From assembly GCA_039180865.1 (NCBI GenBank), contig JBCDCZ010000271.1, forward strand, positions 1 through 6,263: a stretch of 6,263 nt of DNA, given 5' to 3'. The notes under the pieces are model-generated. The model saw nothing but the letters and a program-made list of their open reading frames with translations, did no database searches and was not told the origin of the DNA. The position numbers and the translations under genes were made by a program. This stretch comes from JBCDCU01 sp039180865. GTDB taxonomy: Bacteria > Pseudomonadota > Alphaproteobacteria > Rhizobiales > JACESI01. Shown here piece after piece: positions 1 through 5,939 of the stretch (the first letter of the stretch is position 1; each line of letters opens with the position of its first letter).

Positions 1-103
1 CTTAGTTCGACCGGTTTCAAAGGTCACGGCGTTGAAAGCCTTGGCTAAAGGGTTATTGTGAGGCGATTTTCTCCGACTACCATCTGAGCGGAACTGCTTG
101 CAA
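1..103. other. Leader region upstream of hemC
   Basis: No coding frame with family resemblance is seen on either strand; the only minus-strand ATG (81-83) opens 12 codons. In related bacteria a divergent gene, often tsaD, lies beyond hemC, but nothing of it can be seen here. The partial dyad AGCC-TT-GGCT at 37-46 and the word TTGAAA (32-37) followed after 15 nt by TTATTG (53-58) are the only promoter-like features, and both are weak. The hemC promoter probably lies in or just left of this stretch. Confidence 0.35.
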
Positions 104-1057
104 ATGAATCCTTCCTCCTTTTCGCCCGCCAATCCGCTCAAGATCGGAACCCGTGGTAGCGAGCTTGCGCTTGCTCAAGCAAGAGAAGTGCGCGCACGAT
201 TAATGAGTGCACATGGTCTAGGCGAAAATTGCTTTATGATCGAGGTGATCAAAACCACCGGCGATATTGTGCTGGACCGGCCTTTGTCGGAAATAGGAGG
301 CAAAGGGCTTTTTACCAAGGAGATTGAGCAGGCGCTGATTGATCGTGCGATCGATATCGCTGTCCATTCATCCAAGGATATGCCGACTGTACTTCCCGAT
401 GGATTGTCGCTTGACGTCTATTTGCCGCGAGAGGATGTGCGTGATGCGCTGATCTCGGACAAGGCCGAATCGCTTTCCGATCTTGCGAATGGCGCTGTCA
501 TTGGTTCGGCTTCTCTCAGGCGACAGGCCCAACTGAAACGGTTCCGTTCGGACTTTAACGTGGTCATATTCAGAGGGAATGTTCAGACGAGGTTGCGGAA
601 GCTTTCCGAAGGGCAGGCGGATGCCACGCTTCTCGCGGCAGCCGGGTTGAGCCGTCTTGGTCTCACTAATGTGGCGCGCGATTATCTCGATGAAGAGGCA
701 TTTCTGCCAGCATGTGCACAGGGTGCAATCGGGATTGAGACCCGCACGGGCGATGATACGGTCGAAGCTTTCATTGCACCGCTTCATGATGTTGAGACGG
801 CCCTTGCCGTTACAGCGGAGCGCGCCTTCTTGAAAGTCCTGGACGGGTCGTGCCGAACGCCGATTGCGGGCATTGCCCGCCTATCCGATGGCCGTCTGAT
901 GTTTCGGGGAGAAGTCTTGCGGCCGGATGGCTCGGAGAGCCATGATGTTACAGAGGCCGGCGAGGCGGATCGGGCAAGTGAAATTGGAGAAGCAGCGGGC
1001 CTGGCGCTCAAGGCGAAACTTTCTGCAGACTTTCTTGCAAGTCTGGAAGCACGCTGA
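104..1057 (+). CDS. hemC: Hydroxymethylbilane synthase (porphobilinogen deaminase)
   Basis: Cytoplasmic enzyme that joins four porphobilinogen molecules into the linear tetrapyrrole 1-hydroxymethylbilane, an early common step of tetrapyrrole synthesis. Family signatures are clear. Numbering from the ATG at 104 (317 aa, the usual family length): the N-terminal GTRGSELALAQA near residues 15-26, KTTGD, GGKGLFTKEIE, HSSKDMP with the catalytic Asp at about 92, SLRRQ with the two substrate-binding Arg at about 139-140, RGNVQTRL, and LDGSCRTP, whose Cys (about 250) carries the dipyrromethane cofactor. All key residues are present, so the enzyme should be active. The start is ambiguous: an in-frame TTG at 98 would add two residues, and an in-frame stop at 59-61 excludes anything longer. 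The only ribosome-binding-like word, GAGCGGA at 86-92, is weak; it sits 5 nt before the TTG and 11 nt before the ATG. The gene is followed after 11 nt by hemD, so they are probably co-transcribed. Confidence 0.98.
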   Translation: MNPSSFSPANPLKIGTRGSELALAQAREVRARLMSAHGLGENCFMIEVIKTTGDIVLDRPLSEIGGKGLFTKEIEQALIDRAIDIAVHSSKDMPTVLPDGLSLDVYLPREDVRDALISDKAESLSDLANGAVIGSASLRRQAQLKRFRSDFNVVIFRGNVQTRLRKLSEGQADATLLAAAGLSRLGLTNVARDYLDEEAFLPACAQGAIGIETRTGDDTVEAFIAPLHDVETALAVTAERAFLKVLDGSCRTPIAGIARLSDGRLMFRGEVLRPDGSESHDVTEAGEADRASEIGEAAGLALKAKLSADFLASLEAR

Positions 1058-1068
1058 GCCAAAGCGCA

Positions 1069-1776
1069 ATGCGTCTGCTCGTAACTCGGCCTCAACCGGA
1101 AGCGGCAAAGTCGGCGGCAGCCCTAGAAGATCTCGGCCACGACGTGCTGGTCGATCCTGTGCTTGAAGTCAGTTACTCTTCTCAATCGATCGATTTCCCT
1201 TTGGAAACCTCGATAGCCGTGACAAGCGGGAATGGGGTGAGGGCGCTTACGAAGCTGACAACGACTGCTCAGGAGCGGCGTATCCCCGTATATGCGGTTG
1301 GAGATAAAACGGCTGACCTAGCTAAGGAGGCTGGCTTCGAAACCGTCGAATCGGCGAGCGGTACGGTCGACGATCTTGTCCGACTTCTGGGTGAAGTTCA
1401 GCCCGCAGCGATTGTTTATGTCTGTGGTCGTGACCGCAAGGGCCGGCTTGAGGACAAACTGGCTGAGCGCGGTATCAGAGTAACTGTCGCCGAACGCTAT
1501 CAGGCTGACAAAAGCAAAGGACTCCGATCAGAAACAGTTGAGGCGCTTTCCAAAGGAACTATCGATGGCATTCTTCTTTATTCGCAGCGTTCCGCAGAGA
1601 TCTTTCTTGAACATTTAAAATCTGAAAATATTAGTCATTCAACTAAATTAGTAAGGCATTTTTGTCTTGCACCTTCAATCGCAACCTTGTTGAGTGCGTC
1701 GGACAAAGATGAGGTATTTGTGGCGGCCCGTCCGGAAGAGCACGCTCTTTTTGAGTTGCTGGACGATGTTAAATAG
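1069..1776 (+). CDS. hemD: Uroporphyrinogen-III synthase
   Basis: Cytoplasmic enzyme that cyclises hydroxymethylbilane with inversion of ring D to give uroporphyrinogen III, the direct next step after HemC. The protein has 235 aa, a normal length. The family is very divergent in sequence, but the recognisable words are in the right order: LLVTRP at residues 3-8, VTSGNGVRAL at 51-60, VYAVGDKTADLAKEAGF at 74-90, VYVCGRDRKG at 116-125, and LYSQRSAEIF at 170-179. Together they fit the two alternating alpha/beta domains of the fold, with the conserved Tyr of the YSQRS region near the active site. It starts at an ATG 11 nt after the hemC stop. No strong ribosome-binding site is visible, which suggests translation coupled to hemC. 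Residues of about 182-199 are encoded by a strikingly AT-rich patch with TTA, GTA, AGT and AGG codons unlike the rest of the gene. Position directly after hemC makes the assignment firm. Confidence 0.93.
   Translation: MRLLVTRPQPEAAKSAAALEDLGHDVLVDPVLEVSYSSQSIDFPLETSIAVTSGNGVRALTKLTTTAQERRIPVYAVGDKTADLAKEAGFETVESASGTVDDLVRLLGEVQPAAIVYVCGRDRKGRLEDKLAERGIRVTVAERYQADKSKGLRSETVEALSKGTIDGILLYSQRSAEIFLEHLKSENISHSTKLVRHFCLAPSIATLLSASDKDEVFVAARPEEHALFELLDDVK
1607..1634 (+). promoter_or_regulatory. Possible internal promoter in the 3' part of hemD
   Basis: TTGAAC (1607-1612), a 16-nt spacer and TATTAG (1629-1634) each match four of six bases of the sigma-70 consensus. They sit at the edge of a patch (1611-1665) with only about 12 G or C in 55 positions, far below its surroundings. 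It lies about 240 nt before the mic60 start and could give mic60-hemY expression independent of hemC-hemD. The AT richness alone could create such words by chance, so this is only a candidate. Confidence 0.22.
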
Positions 1777-1877
1777 CGGCAACGGTGCGCGAGGCACATA
1801 CCTATCTTGGGCAGGTTTCAGAACGCCGCAGGGCGAATAGTCATGGGAGGGCCGGTATTAAGAGGCCGGTTGAAGTC
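1777..1877 (+). other. hemD-mic60 intergenic gap
   Basis: This 101-nt gap is the largest inside the otherwise tight plus-strand cluster. It contains the direct repeat GGCCGGT at 1850-1856 and 1864-1870, whose GGCC cores could pair to form a weak 4-bp hairpin around TATTAAGA. It also holds a purine-rich GGGAGG at 1845-1850, too far from the mic60 ATG to serve as its ribosome-binding site. No terminator with a T run is present, so transcription from hemD should continue into mic60. Confidence 0.4.
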
Positions 1878-1881
1878 ATGA
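1843..1881 (+). other. Possible 12-codon upstream ORF overlapping the mic60 start
   Basis: The ATG at 1843 opens a frame encoding MGGPVLRGRLKS and stops with a TGA (1879-1881) that overlaps the mic60 ATG in an ATGA tetranucleotide. A weak AGGG word (1830-1833) lies 9 nt before it. The mic60 ATG itself has no well-spaced Shine-Dalgarno site, so a ribosome ending this frame could restart on mic60. A chance ORF of this length is common, so confidence is low. Confidence 0.15.
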
Positions 1882-3992
1882 ATTCCAAAAACAGAAACCA
1901 AAAAGGCGGCGGTCAGTCGGGCGGAAATGGAAACGGCAGGAAGACCACCAGCACGACAACAAAACCGACGGGTCGTAAAGGACCGGAAAAACCGGTTACG
2001 ATCGATCTGACGGCAAAGGACATTACTCCCAAGGATGCGCAGGCTGAAAAGGCGGAAGGCGCAAAAGGAACGGCGGCCAAAGGCCAAGCCGAGCCCAAGA
2101 CACAGGCTAAAGAAAGTTCGCCATCGTCAACCAAGAGCGCGGCTGCGAGCGCGACATCGGATGAAGCTAAAGTGACTGAGAAACCTACGGAGCCAAAAAC
2201 GGCTGCGAAAACTGAGAATAAAGGCGCCAGCACGGCGGATCCAAAGAAACCGGAAACGTCGCCATCTGGAACTTCGGACAAGAAGGCATCTGATGCGAAA
2301 GATGGTGAGCCGAAAACCGCCAACACTGGCTCTGACATAGATGGAAAGAGCGCGAAAGACGGGGGCGGGGACGCAAAGCCAGCCGCGGCAGCCGCTTCCG
2401 CTTCTGCGGCAAGCGTATCATCCGGAGCCGTTCCGAAGGTCGCGCCAAAGTCATCAGAGACCAAATCCTCTGAAAAGCCGGTTCCTGGGAAGGCAGAAAG
2501 CGAAAGCAAATCGGACAGACCCAAAGCCGCGCCAATTGCTAAAGAGCCGCCGCGTAAGAGTGGGGGTTTTGGTTCCGCGCTGTTGGGTGCGGTCTTCGGG
2601 GGTATTCTCAGCCTTGCCGGTTTCATTGGTCTACAAACATTCGGCTATCTGCCTCAGGCAGGCGAAGACTTCAGCGCGGATATCGGAGATATCGAGGTCA
2701 GGCTCGCCGATCTTGAAAGCGCAGTCAGTGGGCAGTCAGCGAGTGATCCGGCGGTAACCGATGCGCTTGCCTCTTTAGAAACGAGACTTGACGAGGTGGC
2801 CGGGCTCGCTGAAACAGCGAATTCCACCGCTAACGAAACGGCTGAGGCGCTTTCTAATGTAGAGGTGTCCGAGCCGGATACTGCGGCTGGAGACCAAAGT
2901 GGTGAAGCCACTATACCGCAGTCCGTAACGGACAGTCTTGAGTCCATTGAAGAGCGTGTCGCTGCCCTTGAAGCACGTCCGGCGGTTCCGGCTTTACAGC
3001 CTGGTGAAACAGGTGACGCGGACTCTGCCGGATTGGTTGCAGCTCTTACAGCCCTTCAGGGTGAAATCCGTGCGCTTGATGCTGAAGTGGACAATTTGCA
3101 GATCGTACCGCAAGCGGAAGTCGATGCCATCGGTGAACGCTTGAGCAGTCTGGAAGCGGCGGTGGGTGATGTCTCGCAAACTGTTGCGGCAATCTCGATA
3201 CCGTCCCTCGTGCCATTGCAGGAAGAGCTTGCGTCCATCTCGGGACAGATTGGCGACCTCTCGACGCAGATTGGTTCGCTTCAAACGGAAACTGCCGCGC
3301 TTTCAGATGCAAGGGATACCGCGGCAGCGGGCCTTGAGACTGTGACTGGTGATCTTGCCGCTCTCGTTGAAAGAGCGACCGGGCTTGAAACAACCATCGG
3401 TGAGCAATCTGAACAAGTTGAACAGGCGGAAAGTGCTGCCGTGACCGCGCAGAGTGCGGCGCGGGCCGTGGCACTTGCCAATCTTGAAACCGTAGTGGCG
3501 ACGGGCGGCTCGCTTGATACAGCGCTCGCTGCGCTCGGTGATGCAGGATTTGCCGCGGAAACGCTTGCACCGCTCCAGCCTTTTGCCGAGAGCGGACTGC
3601 GTAACAACCAAGCCCTATCGGCTGAACTCGGGACACTGATCGGGCGGGCGGCCAGCTTGCAGGAAGCACAAGATGTGCCAGCGGAGGAGGCGGGGCCGAT
3701 CGAGAAACTCTTTCGCAACGCGACGTCTGTTATTGCGATCCGCAGAGTGGATGAGAGCACTGTCTCCAGCAACGAACCACTTGGTGCTCTCAGGCCGGCT
3801 TTCGAGGCGGGGGATGTCGGCGCTTTTGAGACCGCACTCTTGAGTTTGCAGGATAATCAGAAAACTGTTTTCGAAACCTGGCTTTCCGAGTGGAAAGCGG
3901 CTGAGACCGCCAAATCGCTCGTAGCCAATCTGAAAACAGCCGCCGCTTCGTCTGGCGGACAAAGCGAGGCGAGTGAAGGAGAAACCCAATGA
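1878..3992 (+). CDS. mic60: Mitofilin/Mic60-family inner-membrane protein (COG4223 type)
   Basis: Alphaproteobacterial relative of mitochondrial Mic60/mitofilin, the protein that bends inner membrane at crista junctions. No enzymatic motif is present. From the ATG at 1878 (704 aa), residues 1-229 are a Lys/Ala/Ser/Pro/Thr-rich, probably disordered segment containing the short motif VTIDL at 40-44. One transmembrane helix lies at about 230-258, preceded by basic residues (PPRKSGG), so the N-terminus should be cytoplasmic. Residues of about 265-529 form a long acidic coiled coil in the periplasm (repeated units such as LESIEERVAALEAR and IGERLSSLEAAVGD). The mitofilin-like C-terminal domain spans about 530-689, with AVALANLETVV, LAPLQPFAESG, FRNATSVIAIRRV and two Trp in FETWLSEW. 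I see no cysteine in the protein. This start is chosen because the upstream GTG at 1785 would add 31 non-family-like residues. It lacks a well-spaced ribosome-binding site and overlaps a 12-codon ORF by ATGA. It lies between hemD and hemY, as in other Hyphomicrobiales, and overlaps hemY by 4 nt. Confidence 0.85.
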   Translation: MNSKNRNQKGGGQSGGNGNGRKTTSTTTKPTGRKGPEKPVTIDLTAKDITPKDAQAEKAEGAKGTAAKGQAEPKTQAKESSPSSTKSAAASATSDEAKVTEKPTEPKTAAKTENKGASTADPKKPETSPSGTSDKKASDAKDGEPKTANTGSDIDGKSAKDGGGDAKPAAAAASASAASVSSGAVPKVAPKSSETKSSEKPVPGKAESESKSDRPKAAPIAKEPPRKSGGFGSALLGAVFGGILSLAGFIGLQTFGYLPQAGEDFSADIGDIEVRLADLESAVSGQSASDPAVTDALASLETRLDEVAGLAETANSTANETAEALSNVEVSEPDTAAGDQSGEATIPQSVTDSLESIEERVAALEARPAVPALQPGETGDADSAGLVAALTALQGEIRALDAEVDNLQIVPQAEVDAIGERLSSLEAAVGDVSQTVAAISIPSLVPLQEELASISGQIGDLSTQIGSLQTETAALSDARDTAAAGLETVTGDLAALVERATGLETTIGEQSEQVEQAESAAVTAQSAARAVALANLETVVATGGSLDTALAALGDAGFAAETLAPLQPFAESGLRNNQALSAELGTLIGRAASLQEAQDVPAEEAGPIEKLFRNATSVIAIRRVDESTVSSNEPLGALRPAFEAGDVGAFETALLSLQDNQKTVFETWLSEWKAAETAKSLVANLKTAAASSGGQSEASEGETQ
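3976..3981 (+). promoter_or_regulatory. Ribosome-binding site of hemY
   Basis: AAGGAG lies 7 nt before the ATG at 3989, inside the last codons of mic60. It is the only strong Shine-Dalgarno sequence among the plus-strand genes here and fixes the hemY start. With the ATGA overlap it suggests efficient translation even though the start lies within the upstream gene. Confidence 0.75.
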
Positions 3993-5821
3993 TCGGGCTT
4001 GTTGTCTTTTTAATCGTTGTCTTTCTTCTTGCGGCAGGTTTTGCATGGCTTGCGGATCAACCGGACAGCCGTCTTGTCCTTGAACTCGGCGGATATGTGA
4101 TTGAGCATGATAATCTTGCCGTCATTGCCGCCATTTTGTTTGGTCTGGTGCTTCTGATCATCTTCACTTGGATCATCATTTCGATGATCTGGAAAACGCC
4201 GGGTCGGGTCGGCTCGTTCGTTAAGACACGACGGCGCGAAAAGGGCTGGCAGGCTTTGGCTGAAGGGGTGATTGCCGTTGGTGCGGGCGATACGGCCATG
4301 GCAAAGAAATCGGCTAAAAATTCGTCGAAATATCTCCCGGAAGAACCTGTAACGCGACTTCTGTCTGCCCAGGCAGCGCAGCTTGAAGGGAAGAATGAAC
4401 AGGCGCGTGCAGAGTTTGAGGCAATGCTATCCAATCCGAAGACCGAAGTCGTCGGTCTTCGCGGTCTCTATATCGATGCTGAAAGTGCGGGCGAGAGCGA
4501 AGCGGCCCGCCATTTCGTTGAAAAAGCCGTAACAGCACGACCCGGTCTGTCATGGTCTGGTGCAGCTCTTCTTGAGATTCAGGCAGGAGAGGGCGATTTT
4601 GAGGCCGCTCTTTTGACACTTCAGAAGAACGCGGATGCCAAGCTTTATGACAAGAAGGTCGCTAAACGCCTGCGTGCCGTTCTCTTAACCGCCTATGCGG
4701 GTCAGCTTGAGGACAATGGCGATCTTCAAAAGGCTAAGGAGAAAGCTTTTGAAGCGCACCGCCTTGCTCCGGAGCTGGTTCCGGCCGCCACAACAACGGC
4801 CCGGGTGGCATCACGGCTCGGCGATTTGCGCAAGGGCACCAAGGTGATTGAAACTACCTGGAAAATCGAACCGCACCCGGAACTTATGGATGCTTACACG
4901 CATCTGAGGCCGGGCGATTCAGGCCGTGACCGCTTGAAACGGGCGGAAAGCCTCAATGCCCTTCGTGCAAATCATCCTGAGGGTATTATGGGCCTTGCGC
5001 AGGCGTTGATGGATCTTCAGGAATGGCAGTCTGCAAGGGACGTGTTGAGCGGGCTTGCGGGCCAGGGAGCGACCGAGCGGGTCTGTCTGATGATGTCAGA
5101 GATTGAAGAGGGGCAATACGGTGACCGGGGTCGGGTCCGCGAATGGTTGGCAAGAGCCGTGCGTGCCCCCCGTGATCCGGCCTGGACAGCCGATGGATAT
5201 GTTGCGGATCGCTGGGCTCCGGTTTCTCCGATATCGGGAGAGATCGACGCATTTGAATGGCGCGTACCGGCAGCGCCATTGAGTGAACCCAAAGAGGTGG
5301 CACTCGACGAAGTTCCAAGCGACCGGCCGGAGCTTCCCGTCTTCGATGGTGGTGATGCAACGACGGGCGCAGCCCTCGTCGTAACGGATCCTGAAAACAT
5401 TACTTATGTGCGTCCAGAGCCAGCTGCTCCGGATCCGGCAGAAGCATTACCAAAAACTCCACCTGCCCCGCCAAAACCTGCTCCTGATAAAGAAGAGGTC
5501 GCGGCTGCCGTGAAATCGCAAGTCGAAGCCCTGAAGCCGAAACCGGCGCCGACACAAACAATAGAACCCGAGATGGAAGAAACCGCGAAACCTCCCGTTA
5601 AGGTGGAAGAGGCGTCGAGCAGCAATGGTGCGGCGGCCCCGACTGAAGCTCCGCCGAGGGTTGAAAGCTCTAAGGAAGGCAAGGAGAGCGTAACCCCATC
5701 GTCTGCCCTACCGAAAGATGCTGATATGCCGGAGGCGGATCCGATCGACCGGCGACCTATAGATGACCCCGGAATGAAGAAAGAAGGGGAAGAACCTCAG
5801 AAGAGGTTCCGTCTCTTTTAA
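3989..5821 (+). CDS. hemY: HemY-type TPR inner-membrane protein
   Basis: Member of the proteobacterial HemY N-terminal/TPR family, which is found with heme genes but whose molecular role is unsettled. It is not the unrelated protoporphyrinogen oxidase also called HemY in Bacillus, since no FAD-binding GxGxxG motif is present. In the 610 aa, two transmembrane helices lie at about 2-21 and 43-67, with a short periplasmic loop containing LADQPDSRLVLELGGYVIE. The basic stretch KTPGRVGSFVKTRRREKGW (69-87) places the rest in the cytoplasm. Helical TPR-like repeats cover about 88-395. A conserved block follows, with DRWAPVSPISGEIDAFEWRVP (407-427). Residues from about 430 on are a Pro/Glu/Lys/Ala-rich disordered tail ending in KRFRLF. 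Its ATG overlaps the mic60 stop (ATGA) and has a well-placed AAGGAG site, so translation is probably coupled to mic60. The tail is much longer than in enterobacterial HemY. Confidence 0.92.
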   Translation: MIGLVVFLIVVFLLAAGFAWLADQPDSRLVLELGGYVIEHDNLAVIAAILFGLVLLIIFTWIIISMIWKTPGRVGSFVKTRRREKGWQALAEGVIAVGAGDTAMAKKSAKNSSKYLPEEPVTRLLSAQAAQLEGKNEQARAEFEAMLSNPKTEVVGLRGLYIDAESAGESEAARHFVEKAVTARPGLSWSGAALLEIQAGEGDFEAALLTLQKNADAKLYDKKVAKRLRAVLLTAYAGQLEDNGDLQKAKEKAFEAHRLAPELVPAATTTARVASRLGDLRKGTKVIETTWKIEPHPELMDAYTHLRPGDSGRDRLKRAESLNALRANHPEGIMGLAQALMDLQEWQSARDVLSGLAGQGATERVCLMMSEIEEGQYGDRGRVREWLARAVRAPRDPAWTADGYVADRWAPVSPISGEIDAFEWRVPAAPLSEPKEVALDEVPSDRPELPVFDGGDATTGAALVVTDPENITYVRPEPAAPDPAEALPKTPPAPPKPAPDKEEVAAAVKSQVEALKPKPAPTQTIEPEMEETAKPPVKVEEASSSNGAAAPTEAPPRVESSKEGKESVTPSSALPKDADMPEADPIDRRPIDDPGMKKEGEEPQKRFRLF

Positions 5822-5852
5822 GCAGCAATACGTGAACTGAGATCTGATCAGG

Positions 5853-5884
5853 AAAGAAAAACCCAGCGTCTCGCCGCCGGGTTT
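5853..5884 (-). terminator. Intrinsic terminator of the L,D-transpeptidase gene
   Basis: Read on the minus strand, the arms AAACCC and GGGTTT are joined by an inner GCG/CGC stem with one mismatch, giving a hairpin of about nine pairs (5859-5884) with a 6-nt loop. It is followed by a run that is nearly all T (opposite 5853-5861). It lies about 55 nt after the stop at 5940. On the plus strand the same hairpin is followed only by TTTAAG with no further T run, so it would end hemY transcription poorly, if at all. Confidence 0.7.
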
Positions 5885-5939
5885 AAGAATTTGCCAGATC
5901 ATTTCGAGACGGATGCTGAGAAGCTCAGTCTTGGAGATG

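Noticed and set aside
46..81. Start of a divergent tsaD-like gene upstream of hemC
   Set aside because: The minus-strand ATG at 81-83 runs into a stop after 12 codons and shows none of the expected N-terminal GIETSCDE residues.
1913..2626. A 237-codon minus-strand frame antisense to the Mic60 N-terminus
   Set aside because: It mirrors the Lys/Ala/Ser/Pro-rich coding bias of mic60 in the opposite frame, giving low-complexity Ala/Ser/Phe/Pro sequence with no domain-like words.
2654..3450. Possible tandem DNA repeats in the coiled-coil region of mic60
   Set aside because: The periodicity is at the protein level (heptads of similar residues); the nucleotide units differ and show no exact repeat of useful length.
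3046..3669. A 207-codon minus-strand frame antisense to the Mic60 coiled coil
   Set aside because: Its composition is Arg/Gln/Pro/His-rich, typical of an antisense shadow, and the plus-strand frame has clear heptads and a mitofilin domain.
5017..5682. Minus-strand frames antisense to the HemY C-terminus
   Set aside because: They are Ser/Ala/Gly-rich shadows of the Pro/Glu/Ala tail, with no start context and no recognisable family.
5916..5928. Small inverted repeat CTGAG-AAG-CTCAG downstream of the transpeptidase stop
   Set aside because: Five base pairs with a 3-nt loop and no T run on either strand; it is too weak to call a terminator, and a better hairpin lies at 5859-5884.
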